In this document: in pieces, positions 55,232-64,000 of the stretch
Layout of the letters: each line of letters begins with the position of its first letter
Position numbering within the stretch: position 1 is the stretch's first letter
DNA from: Acholoe squamosa
Lineage: Eukaryota > Annelida > Polychaeta > Phyllodocida > Polynoidae
DNA: 64,000 bases
Direction of reading: 5' to 3'
Assembly (NCBI GenBank): GCA_949317995.1
Contig: OX439043.1
Coordinates: 7,866,501 to 7,930,500, forward strand
The notes under the pieces: generated by a model
What the model was told of the DNA's origin: nothing
What the model saw: the letters and a program-made list of their open reading frames with translations, nothing else
Database searches by the model: none
Translations under genes and position numbers: made by a program

Positions 55232-58200
55232 TTATATAGAAAGGGGTAGGGTGCTTACACCGTCTTCACATACTTGTCTCTTTATGTACTGATAGGTTAG
55301 ACCTTGTTTCCTTTGAGAGTAAGTCGTAACGCTGTGGTTAACTACTTTAAATCCTTTGTTGACTACCGTGACAACATTTTCACTGTCCAGTACTTCTTTG
55401 TACTTGTCAGTGGTCAGGGGGTTTTGTTTTTGAATTACACCTTTGCAACTCATTTTAACGGGCACATTTACTCCTGTGCCTATGTAACATTTGGAGTTCA
55501 AGGCAGTCATTTCATCACCTTCCCACTCCACTTTGAATAACCCGGGGGTTCTCTTGTCAAACGCCAGACGGCTCTTACAGCATGGTTGAGGCAGCCACAG
55601 CTCACCCAAAACTTTGGTCTGAACATAGGTCTCTCTGTGGTGACTGTTGTCACATGATTCAGAGGGCAACCATTTGTGACGTTCTCTGAAGAAAGCTTCA
55701 CGTTTTTCAGGAATAATTACGTCTTCTATTTTCTCTGCACTTAAAGCAAAGTAAAAACTGTCAGTGTCCATTTCACACATTTCAAAATCTTTCTCGTCTA
55801 TGTATTCAAGGAGAAAGTCGTAATAGAAAGCCAACATTTTAAGTTTGGCATATTGGTATACCATGAACCCTATTTGAACTGGGAGGTCGTAGGTGATGGA
55901 GGTGGGCAAACAGGACAGTTCTACAGTGTTGTCACTTATGTCTTGCACATCTTGCACTGACCAGTGCATGGCCAAACGTCTTGCCTTAGAGGGGTGAAGA
56001 TACTTTGTTTGAACAAAGTTTTGTTTGTTGCATATGGTTTTTCCGTATGAACCATTTCCCAAAAGTTTGTACAGATCTGACAAAATCTTACAGTCTATAT
56101 TTTCGTCTCCCTTCCTCCTAGCTTTGGTTACTTCATCCATGAAGGGTAAAAAAGTCTGTTCTGGTGTGTATTCTACGAGAAGGTGTACTGTCGTAACTAC
56201 CAAACCTTTCTCCAGGTACCACTTCAAGAGAGGAGTTCCCAACAAAATTCCCTCTGCGTGGTAGCTGCCTATAAGTTGGCGTTGCGGTTGTTTTAGCTTA
56301 CCTGCTGCTTCCAGGTAACGTTTCATATGTTCACCTACGTCTTTTTTTCCTACTAAACAGTTTTTGAAAATAGGTGTCATTTCACTGAATTTTTCTTTCA
56401 AGGATTCAGGTGTTTCTATGTCTACCTGAATAAGTCCAAAAGTTGTTCCTTTAGAAACCCCTCTCAGTATTTCATCCTGACTTTTTCTACCTTGACACAA
56501 CGGTCTTTTAATTTCCCATTCACTTTTTGTTTCTCTGCACAAGTTTTCAGTTTTTTCTTTCAACCACATACACTCATACTTTTCCTCTACTGGGTAACCT
56601 AACGACTGAAGATATAGGGTAGTCAAAATGGTATTTTGGTTTTTTTCTTCTAACCATGCCTTTCCATTGGGGTCTCTCAAAACTGATTTAGTGAGGTGAC
56701 ATATGTGACCATGCCAGTAGCACCCGTGAAACTGGTATACTTTTTTTGAAGCTGGATTATAACCGTCCACTTTTATTTTCCTTGAACCCAATACTACTTC
56801 CCCGTAGTTGTATTGGTGTAATATCTTGACTTTGTCTGTCACAGTTTTGTATCGCAACCATTCTGTGGCTGAGTAGCTAATTTGTTGACTGCAGACAGCT
56901 TGAAAATCGTTTTCTTTCCTGCGCACCACATAATAACCTGTGCAGTGCTCTTCACCCATGCACTTGAGGTACAAGCTGTTAGCATCTACCCCTACTATGT
57001 GTCTGCATACTTTGCTTTGTGACCCGTATTTTTTTTGTCTTATTCTTGTTTCTCCACTTTTGTGATGTCTGTGAAAAATAATAGAGGGACCCCCTACTAA
57101 GTTGCGTCTGAGCAAGGAGTGAACATCCTTTTCTTTCTCACCAAAAAGAATGTAAGGAGTGGCATTAGGTGCAGTGTTGTTGAAAAGAAACTTCAAGGTT
57201 AAACCTGGCAAAGTTAAACCGTCTTTGAACATGTCTACCCCACGATCTATAAAAAATTTTGTGTGCTCGTTTATGGCTAAAACAAAGGGTTTAACATCCA
57301 GGTTGTTGTAATATATCAAGTAGTCCTTCATAGTTTTCATTTTGTTTTCTGTCCAGACCTTTTTACATTCAAGATAATCTTCTTTGCTTATTCCACTACC
57401 CGACAAAGAACTGTAGAAGCAGTGGCGTGGAGGAAGAGCTTTGTTGTTCAGTTTTCTTATGTTGTCCATCCACTCGTAGGGAAAAAAACCTTTTTCAGCT
57501 TTCCCTTTTAGAAAGGCTTTCAGGTAGTTTGCGTAGGAATAACCTGGTGCCAAATAGTTAAACATGTCAAGGAAAAGAAGATGGTCTGTGTACACTGCTA
57601 TGTACTTGTTGCATTTTTTTATGGTTTTCATTTCTGTTTTGTCTGTGTCTATAAAAAAAGAATGAAATTCCTTTTTTATTAAATTAATGTCATACTTTCC
57701 AGAGTTGAAACCTAGAACAGGGACTCTTTCTATGTAGGTAAGAAGTTTTTCCTTCACTTCAAGAACATGGGAGATTTTTTTTTTGGGATTTTTTTTGTTC
57801 TTTGCTGGAAAAACTTTGCTAGCTTTATGTTCTAGTTCCTTTTGTTTTTCTTCTAGAGAGTCTAGTTCGTCTAAAACATCTCTAAAATTCTCTTTCACCT
57901 GTTCTCCTATCAACTGCCCCAAGTTGTTTATGTGTTCCAACACATTTTTAACCAAAGGGTCGTCGTCCCTGTTGGAATTTCTGACAAAACACACTGGTTC
58001 TGTATGACCAGGAAAATCAGAAGCTACACTGGCAGAAAGGGGTATGTGAGTTTTTTCTATCACAGTGTTAGCATTTTCTGGGGACGAATTTTCAGGTTGG
58101 ACGAAATAGCTTTCAAAGTCAAAAACAATTTTATAGGGGTATATTTTTTTCTCAGGTGAACAAACTATTCCCAGTTCCTCTAAAACTTGAAAAACTGTTT

Positions 58201-59371
58201 TGGATGGATTGTATGCTCCACCTTTGTACCTGAAGCTGACTTTGGTGCAATCTTTTTTCACCCCATTGTGTTGTTTCAAAAGGAAGCTACGAGTGAAAAC
58301 TTTATGACACTTTTCACAGGGGTACATTTTACCATACAGTCCCATGTTAGTTATTAAACTTACATGGTTTCTGTGTAAGTTCAAGTTGATGATTTTTTTG
58401 GATGAACACATGTTTGACCTTATAATTTTAGGTCGCCCCTTTCTTTTACCAAAAGAGGGAAGGTAAAAAATTCTTATGTTAACTTCAAACATTTTTTCTA
58501 ACCTGTCTAAATCTCTTATGTTAACACCCTCAAAAGTCTCCTTGTTCACCCCTGGATAGGCTTCAAGGAAAAGGTCTTGAGTTTTTTCTAAAGATTCATA
58601 CAGGAAGAAAGACAGACATCTAAAGAAACACAAGTTGTCCTTGTACGCCCTTTTGGTTTTAGGGTCTCTGTGAAAGTGTTGCATTCCTCTTTGTCTTAAA
58701 CCTGGTGGAACAGTTTTCATTTTACCTAAAAGATATTCTCCTCCCGTAGCCCTTATGAGTGTGATGTTGGCGTTCACGTTGCCTATTACACTCCATTTAG
58801 TAGAGGGTCTTTGAGTGTCTTCTTTAATGTTGTTTTCTATTAAATCTAAACACTCTGCAAAGTCTTTGTCGTCCCTTATGAAAATGTAAGGGTCTCTATG
58901 ACTTTCACTGTCATAGAACAAAGACGAGTTGTTGGCAGAAGCATGAAAGTACATGACTTTCTCTTCTTCTTCCTCCTTAGAGGAAGACAACAACCTTCCA
59001 AAAGAGACAGCCACTTTGTAAGCCATAACTTGATTTCTATGAATAGAGGTAAGCGCCTCTGTTACCTGTTTGGCTCCCAAGTCTTTGTTGAAACTTGTCC
59101 TTCTGACGTTGAAAATGGACTGAAGCTTACCAAGCACAGCCAAACCTGAAGCTATGGACTTGAAGTTGTCACGGTAACTGCTTTTATGCAAAGAATTTTT
59201 TTCTATTTCTTTTGGAAGTTCTAAGCTGTCGGAAAAAGTTTCTCTTCTACAAGAATCTGAGTTACATAAAGTTTTTCCACTGTTTTCTACAGTAACCAAA
59301 CGTGGAGGTCTAGGGGTGTTACACATTGGACAGTTGACGGTGTAAAGTTGTTTTACCTTTTTGGGCGGCAT
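55232..59371 (-). CDS. Polinton 2 DNA polymerase B, one open frame of 1379 residues
   Basis: Start taken at the ATG of [10 protein letters not shown], as in element 1. The frame is open further upstream, but only from a TTG. Zinc-finger and OTU-like block lie near 245, the C2H2 finger near 370, the exonuclease FDFES near 440, and the palm motifs [20 protein letters not shown] and DTDSFYF in the C-terminal half. A protein-primed-type PolB with the insertions usual for Polintons. This copy looks whole. Confidence 0.92.
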   Translation of the reverse strand: MPPKKVKQLYTVNCPMCNTPRPPRLVTVENSGKTLCNSDSCRRETFSDSLELPKEIEKNSLHKSSYRDNFKSIASGLAVLGKLQSIFNVRRTSFNKDLGAKQVTEALTSIHRNQVMAYKVAVSFGRLLSSSKEEEEEKVMYFHASANNSSLFYDSESHRDPYIFIRDDKDFAECLDLIENNIKEDTQRPSTKWSVIGNVNANITLIRATGGEYLLGKMKTVPPGLRQRGMQHFHRDPKTKRAYKDNLCFFRCLSFFLYESLEKTQDLFLEAYPGVNKETFEGVNIRDLDRLEKMFEVNIRIFYLPSFGKRKGRPKIIRSNMCSSKKIINLNLHRNHVSLITNMGLYGKMYPCEKCHKVFTRSFLLKQHNGVKKDCTKVSFRYKGGAYNPSKTVFQVLEELGIVCSPEKKIYPYKIVFDFESYFVQPENSSPENANTVIEKTHIPLSASVASDFPGHTEPVCFVRNSNRDDDPLVKNVLEHINNLGQLIGEQVKENFRDVLDELDSLEEKQKELEHKASKVFPAKNKKNPKKKISHVLEVKEKLLTYIERVPVLGFNSGKYDINLIKKEFHSFFIDTDKTEMKTIKKCNKYIAVYTDHLLFLDMFNYLAPGYSYANYLKAFLKGKAEKGFFPYEWMDNIRKLNNKALPPRHCFYSSLSGSGISKEDYLECKKVWTENKMKTMKDYLIYYNNLDVKPFVLAINEHTKFFIDRGVDMFKDGLTLPGLTLKFLFNNTAPNATPYILFGEKEKDVHSLLRRNLVGGPSIIFHRHHKSGETRIRQKKYGSQSKVCRHIVGVDANSLYLKCMGEEHCTGYYVVRRKENDFQAVCSQQISYSATEWLRYKTVTDKVKILHQYNYGEVVLGSRKIKVDGYNPASKKVYQFHGCYWHGHICHLTKSVLRDPNGKAWLEEKNQNTILTTLYLQSLGYPVEEKYECMWLKEKTENLCRETKSEWEIKRPLCQGRKSQDEILRGVSKGTTFGLIQVDIETPESLKEKFSEMTPIFKNCLVGKKDVGEHMKRYLEAAGKLKQPQRQLIGSYHAEGILLGTPLLKWYLEKGLVVTTVHLLVEYTPEQTFLPFMDEVTKARRKGDENIDCKILSDLYKLLGNGSYGKTICNKQNFVQTKYLHPSKARRLAMHWSVQDVQDISDNTVELSCLPTSITYDLPVQIGFMVYQYAKLKMLAFYYDFLLEYIDEKDFEMCEMDTDSFYFALSAEKIEDVIIPEKREAFFRERHKWLPSESCDNSHHRETYVQTKVLGELWLPQPCCKSRLAFDKRTPGLFKVEWEGDEMTALNSKCYIGTGVNVPVKMSCKGVIQKQNPLTTDKYKEVLDSENVVTVVNKGFKVVNHSVTTYSQRKQGLTYQYIKRQVCEDGVSTLPLSI

Positions 59372-59600
59372 TTTTTTTAAGGTTTCTTTTTCTTGTTTCA
59401 CTTTATGTTCTATGTACAAACTTATAACTAAAACCTAACCTAAGTATACATGGAGTACATATGGAACTTAAACCTACGCTGGGCTATGTTGACTAAAAAC
59501 GGAGTACATCTAAATCTAACTACAAATTAGCTGATATACATGATAATGTAAAAGCACTGAACAAGGAGCTGTTGACCAGACACTATACAAAGTTGACCAC

Positions 59601-61004
59601 TTACCCAGAGTAGAAATCGGTCGTTTCGTCTAGGAAGGGTCCAACTCGTGATTTTATGTCCTCCAGAATGAAGGGGGACACAGTGTGTCCGCAGTGTGTG
59701 GCTGAGGGGGGCATTCTGAAGCTGGAAGACACCGAGGCGTTCATTTCCTCCACGTAGCTGGTTGTTCCTATGTGAACTTTAGGAGTTCCCTTGTACAAGT
59801 TTACCAGGACCATAGCCCGGCCTCCACTGGGGTCGGTGCAGTCTTGGTTCAAGGACAACAAAAGATTATCCACCTTCCTCTCTCCAAGGGCAGCTAGGCG
59901 GTGTAACTCCTTGTACTTTCCTAGGATGCACTCTATCTGGTCCACTAAGTTCCTGAATTCACGCGCCTCTAGGTTTAAGCACCGCTCGTAAGGTTTGTCC
60001 AGGTAGGTTCTCAAGCATACTCCCCTGATGCTAGGTTCCCTGTATATTTCTATGCAGGCGTTGTTATCCCCTTCCGGATAAAAAACTTGGTTGGGGGCAG
60101 GTGACTTTTCTTGGAAACCAAATCGAGCAGGCCACTTTTTTACCACCAAAGGCACTGACCTAAAGCCCACAAGCTTGCTGGAAGAACTGGGGGCAGTGCC
60201 CTCCCCAAACTTTTGCCTGTGTGACTTGTCTTTAGGAGACGGAACACCTGGGACAGAACCAATGGGCTCGGCATCATAGGATGAAGTCGCTGAGGAATCT
60301 GAAGCAGGGGTAGAGACAGGGGTTTTCTTGTGGTAGGCGCGCTTCTGTCTTTTTTTCTTAGGCTCCCCTTCTCTCTCACTGGAACAGTTTCTTTTTTCCG
60401 GCGGGCTTTTAAGAAGCAGCTCCTCTACCGGAACCGGGAGAGAGTACAGAGGAGAAGGGCCGGTTAAATCTATAACCTCTACCTGCGAATACCCCCCGCG
60501 GTGAGCAGGTGAAGGTGTCCCTTGTGTTAAGTCCACCACTTCTATGGGTTTAACTGCCGGTGATGAGGTTGTAAGGTCTATAACCTTAATTGGACTGACC
60601 TGGGGAGAAGGTTCCTCCGGAGTCACGGGTGAGTAAGAGGCGGACGTAGGTGCTTCAGTGGGGGGTTGGTAGTTCAAAGGTGCCGGGGGATTGATGTATT
60701 CCCTGATGTCAAAATCACCGTCGCCAGCTTCCTGAGGAGAGCGATCCCGGACGCGATCCAGGAAATCAGTGATTTCGCCATGAAGAGCTGCAAGAGCGGC
60801 TTCCTGTTCTCCTGCATCAGGCACTTCAGTTGGAAGCCGAGCAGGAGTTGCAGGTGGTTTATCAGGTGAGGCTGGAGAGGTAGGAGGAGGGGCGATGCCC
60901 GACGCCTTTTCCACTGTCTGTTTAGAAGTAGTAAAAGTTAGTGGAGCCAGTTTTTTAGCTCCTCCTCTCCTGACACTAAGTCCCGTCTTCATGCGACCAG
61001 GCAT
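59601..61004 (-). CDS. Polinton 2 SIM-rich nuclear protein
   Basis: 467 residues from the ATG at 61004. All three VIDLT/VVDLT motifs, the basic nuclear-localisation stretch and the PC4-like C-terminal block are identical or nearly so to element 1 (28730-30133). Retention in both copies supports real function. Confidence 0.75.
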   Translation of the reverse strand: MPGRMKTGLSVRRGGAKKLAPLTFTTSKQTVEKASGIAPPPTSPASPDKPPATPARLPTEVPDAGEQEAALAALHGEITDFLDRVRDRSPQEAGDGDFDIREYINPPAPLNYQPPTEAPTSASYSPVTPEEPSPQVSPIKVIDLTTSSPAVKPIEVVDLTQGTPSPAHRGGYSQVEVIDLTGPSPLYSLPVPVEELLLKSPPEKRNCSSEREGEPKKKRQKRAYHKKTPVSTPASDSSATSSYDAEPIGSVPGVPSPKDKSHRQKFGEGTAPSSSSKLVGFRSVPLVVKKWPARFGFQEKSPAPNQVFYPEGDNNACIEIYREPSIRGVCLRTYLDKPYERCLNLEAREFRNLVDQIECILGKYKELHRLAALGERKVDNLLLSLNQDCTDPSGGRAMVLVNLYKGTPKVHIGTTSYVEEMNASVSSSFRMPPSATHCGHTVSPFILEDIKSRVGPFLDETTDFYSG

Positions 61005-61402
61005 TGTTCTCCTTGAAGATGAAAGGGTGGCAGGGCTGGAAGGTGCAGGAGCAGGACGGCGAACAGCAGACAAACGTCAGAAAAGGTTTGATGAAGATCG
61101 AGCAGCTCAAGTCTACTTTATAGTAACTATCCTGATACGATGCTGGGACGTTCCCTTGTCGTTCAGATAACGTACAACCACGTCCATGAGTCGTAGATAA
61201 CCGTGCTTTTCCATTCATAGTATGTTTTACACTTAGTCAGTGTTGTTTTGGAAAAAAGTAAAAAAGCTTAACTCAAATAAAAAACGTGATAACGTTCAGT
61301 CAACGTTCAGGGTGAGGCTTGTAAAACGAATCTTGTTGTTACCATTCTGTAATTAACGCAGACCATTCGTCATTTATCAGAACTAGCTTCTCTCAAGCAG
61401 AC

Positions 61403-62059
61403 ATGGCTAACTTTTGTCCTTTGCCTTTGTCTTTGACCGTAGGTCACAAAAGGCGTCAGGAGGTGTTTATTTCAGACATCAGGAGGGGCGTAGAAGAAGG
61501 TAAGGTGTGGGCTGTGTGGAAATTCTGTCCTGAAAATTTGAACAGGGATCTTTACATCCCTCCTAACTGTAACTTCAAACAATGCTTTTTGCACAACCAA
61601 ACCACTGCATTGGTTCCTGGTGGACCCTCTGTGAAAAAACTTATCTCAGAAAATGGGGAAAGTTTTTTTTCAGGTGTTCTTTTGGGACATGGTGCCATGG
61701 TACACTTGATGTCTAGACATTCCATTTCCTCTGGAAGTTCAAAGAAATTCATTTCAGACAGACAAAAACCCTTTTTTCTAAGGGATCAACCTTTGGGGGG
61801 AGGGCCTGGTAATTCAGTTTTCATCGATTCTACTATGGTGAAGGCTTTAATTAAAGCCACTTTACTTCACCCAGACAAAATTACACACTCTTTAGGTTCA
61901 AAAATTTTCTATGAAAGAGGATTCAGGACAGAGATTGGACACAATTACCATGGATGCTGTCATGTTGTGAGAGTTATTACTGAAATAACTACCTCCCATG
62001 AAAAAGGTCAGCTGAAGGTGGTAACAGCCTACCCCGTATCTAATTTTTGGTCCTCCTAA
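61403..62059 (+). CDS. Polinton 2 unrecognised protein, 218 residues
   Basis: Near-identical to 27675-28331, including the [10 protein letters not shown] end. Divergent from the SIM-rich gene. Confidence 0.7.
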   Translation: MANFCPLPLSLTVGHKRRQEVFISDIRRGVEEGKVWAVWKFCPENLNRDLYIPPNCNFKQCFLHNQTTALVPGGPSVKKLISENGESFFSGVLLGHGAMVHLMSRHSISSGSSKKFISDRQKPFFLRDQPLGGGPGNSVFIDSTMVKALIKATLLHPDKITHSLGSKIFYERGFRTEIGHNYHGCCHVVRVITEITTSHEKGQLKVVTAYPVSNFWSS

Positions 62060-62294
62060 TAAAACTGAACAAAAATAAACGATGATCCTCCGGGTAAGGC
62101 CCCTGGGCCAAACCCACCCTTCCACATGTTTTCCCCTCTTTTCAGAACGCTCAGGCACTGACCCTGACGTTTGTTTCGTCCTTGAGCAATAAATCATTTC
62201 AGGAAAGTGCGATAAGGAAAGACTGACAGGTTTCCTATAAAGGTTAAACGGGGACTAAACCATCGTTATTTGACACAACAACCTTCGCCCTACT

Positions 62295-62918
62295 ATGTCG
62301 CGTTACTCCCTGCAGCGTGTATTAGAACAACGTCACCCCGACGACACTCAAGTTCTGACATACGTGAGGGAAAGAAATGAAATTATATGTTGCTCTTCAA
62401 TTTGTTTCAGGTACGTGTGCAAATACTTGAAAGAATGTGTTCTTTACCGGAAAAAATTATACTTAGTTTTTTCTTCAGTGCAATCAAGTTTTACATCCAA
62501 AGACAGAAAAACCTTGAGGAAAATGGTTTTGAGTCATAACTTGTCGAAATTTTCAGCGGTGGAAACCTTGGGTTATGCCCTGAAGCATGGAAGAAAGGGA
62601 AAAGGCCCACTGAAAAACCCCTTCCATGTGGAAGCATTGAAAGCGGCAGAAGAGCATCACGCCAAAGAAAATCCCCGCCTACTTAACCAGCGTCTTCATT
62701 TCTTCATGTCTATTTTGGAACTTCTAGCTGAGTGCTTAGAAACCAAAACTTTGTTTTCCTCCTGCCCCATATTTCACATCCCATCATCGTCCCTGGATCG
62801 TTTCAGTGTAGAGGAGAAAGAAAAAGTTTGGTTTTATCTGGCTATGTGGTGCACCCAGCTTATCTCCCTTACTCACTGTTTTCACCACAATCAGCTCGCT
62901 TTACACTCAACGTCATAA
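62295..62918 (+). CDS. Polinton 2 helical protein, 207 residues
   Basis: Near-identical to 26816-27439, with the same TATAAAGG-type TATA box about 55 bp upstream. Confidence 0.7.
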   Translation: MSRYSLQRVLEQRHPDDTQVLTYVRERNEIICCSSICFRYVCKYLKECVLYRKKLYLVFSSVQSSFTSKDRKTLRKMVLSHNLSKFSAVETLGYALKHGRKGKGPLKNPFHVEALKAAEEHHAKENPRLLNQRLHFFMSILELLAECLETKTLFSSCPIFHIPSSSLDRFSVEEKEKVWFYLAMWCTQLISLTHCFHHNQLALHSTS

Positions 62919-62983
62919 CAAATTTAAACGAACGAAGAACGATGTAACATGCTTACCTAAACAGGGGGAAGGGAATGGGAGAG

Positions 62984-63235
62984 ATATATAGAATAGGATA
63001 GAATAGGGTAGGATAATATAGGGTAGGGTAGGGTAGGGTAGGGTAAAAAAGGGTGGGGTTGGGTTTAAAAAACTATGGGGTGGGGGGGTGGGGGCACCCC
63101 TCAAGTATGGGGGGTTTGGGGCTTGTTGGCCCGGGCTGGCCGCCCAAATAACCCACCTAACCCACCCACCCACCCACCCACCTAAACCACCTACCCACCT
63201 ACCCTACCCTACCCTACCCTACCCTACCCTATATA
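62984..63235. promoter_or_regulatory. GGGTA / TACCC spacer and TATA box, element 2
   Basis: Inverted counterpart of 26466-26715 with fewer repeat units on the side near the Death-domain gene (about seven rather than eleven). The CCCTATATAAGT TATA box sits next to it at about 63225-63236. Confidence 0.65.
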
Positions 63236-63323
63236 AGTCAACTGTATGCTTTCTAGCCTGTCATAACCTGCCTGCCTTCCTACCTGCCTGCCTTACTTGC
63301 TCAACACCTTTTATTTGGACGCT

Positions 63324-63952
63324 ATGGAGTTTCACCTTTCGGACGAGTTGTTATTCAAGGTCAGTGAAAAAATATCTGAAAAAGACTACCCTCGATTAGG
63401 GGTTTACTTAGGACTTAGACTAAGTTTAATGGATTACATGGAAAAAATACCGTCTCTTCGTTCTATGGGGAGAGAAATGCTTATTTCATGGAGCAGAAAG
63501 AACGTGCGTTGCAAGTGGATGGTATTGAGACATGCATTAAGTGACATAGGTCGTTATGATCTAACTGATTATTGTAGATGGTACATGGGATATTACAACG
63601 TAGTGGACCATTGTGAAATTCCTCCAGAACAGTGGAAAGTTGATACTTTGTTCGTCAACCTGGCAGACAAGTTTGAAATGCTTGACTGGAGGAAACTGGG
63701 AACTCAACTTGGATTGAGCGACCACGAGCTTAACCTGATATCCACCCCTGTTCCAGGGAAAAAAGGTGTCACAAATCCTGTTTTCGAAGTTCTGATGGTT
63801 TGGAAACATAGAGAAATATCTCATCCAAGCTGCCTAATAGCCAGTCTATACAACATGGGACTTTCTGATGTAGCTCTTTACGTGGAAGGTTTGAAAGGGT
63901 TCTACTGGTTTAAAAGAGGACGAGATTGCTCCTTTGGTCACTTTGGTTTAAG
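63324..63952 (+). pseudogene. Polinton 2 tandem Death-domain gene region
   Basis: Same start ([10 protein letters not shown]) and both death-fold repeats as the gene at 25750-26379. This copy is counted as the visible break of element 2. Confidence 0.65.
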
Positions 63953-63964
63953 ATATCGTCCAAC

Positions 63965-64000
63965 ATGGATCACAAGGAAAAGGAGATCATTTTTGACCCA
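63965..64000 (+). CDS. Polinton 2 packaging ATPase, first codons only
   Basis: [12 protein letters not shown] matches the ATPase start at 25736. The window ends here. Confidence 0.7.
   Translation, partial: MDHKEKEIIFDP

Larger units (their letters stand above)
53080..64000. mobile_element. Polinton/Maverick element 2, inverted relative to element 1, leaves the window
   Basis: Starts with the same AGTAGTATATACATGC terminus and TIR as element 1. The 6 bp before it, GGCAAT, should recur beyond the far end. Gene order mirrors the right half of element 1: Cys-rich gene, 81-bp array, PolB, SIM-rich gene, then on the other strand the 218- and 207-residue genes, GGGTA spacer, Death-domain gene and ATPase start. 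By eye it is about 98-99 percent identical to element 1, so both are young. About one break is visible in the part seen. Its capsid, integrase and protease genes lie outside. Confidence 0.93.

Overview
The window is eukaryotic nuclear DNA, most likely from a marine invertebrate with an expanded NLR-type immune repertoire. A lancelet, mollusc or similar animal would fit, but the sequence alone does not name the species. Evidence is GT-AG introns of a few hundred bases to several kilobases, an animal-type CARD/NACHT/Rho gene, tRNA-like SINE heads, many short TIR elements, an LTR element and two Polinton (Maverick) elements.

Host gene. The central finding is a minus-strand gene spanning 44468 down to 12809. 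Eight exons join in phase into one 1202-codon frame: CARD (two exons), a linker exon, a NACHT NTPase with an NLR-type helical tail, a 272-residue unrecognised region, a 33-nt microexon, and a complete Rho-family GTPase ending in a CaaX box. The Rho domain is split by a 23.5-kb intron. At the left edge (2476 to 60) lies a decayed second copy. It keeps the CARD, microexon and Rho P-loop exons, has no NACHT exon, and carries several inactivating changes. The two start codons are about 42 kb apart, and similar upstream sequence (near 11.0 kb and 46.5 kb) points to a segmental duplication.

Polintons. Element 1 (18215-36621, 18,407 bp) has roughly 400-bp TIRs and a perfect 6-bp target duplication, AACGCC. 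It sits inside the Rho-splitting intron. Its gene set is a coiled-coil protein, an adenain-like protease, major capsid protein, a basic core protein, an F54H12.2-like structural protein, chromodomain integrase, packaging ATPase, a tandem Death-domain protein, two unrecognised proteins, a protein with three SUMO-interacting motifs, protein-primed-type PolB, and a Cys-rich protein. It looks nearly whole, with about two breaks. Element 2 (53080 to beyond 64000) is a very similar copy in the opposite orientation and leaves the window. About one break is visible in it. Both look young. The TIRs hold CRE, ETS, CCAAT, AP-1 and many nuclear-receptor half-sites.

Other layout. 3949-10432 is a young non-autonomous LTR element (628-bp LTRs, TAGC target duplication) inserted upstream of the decayed gene copy. 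14531-16776 is a foldback with arms of about 970 bp. Short DNA elements with visible target duplications occur at 11848-12162 (Harbinger-like), 37247-37593 and 41781-43259 (hAT-like), and 47526-47811 (piggyBac-like). 46876-49461 is a threefold tandem duplication. 52400-52705 holds a Gypsy-type integrase tail.

How it fits together. A death-fold immune receptor gene hosts, in its own intron, a virus-like element that itself encodes a death-fold protein. The two inverted Polintons bracket exons 1-7 of that receptor gene. Exon coordinates come from reading splice signals and phases by eye. Domain calls are from motif recognition, not from a search.
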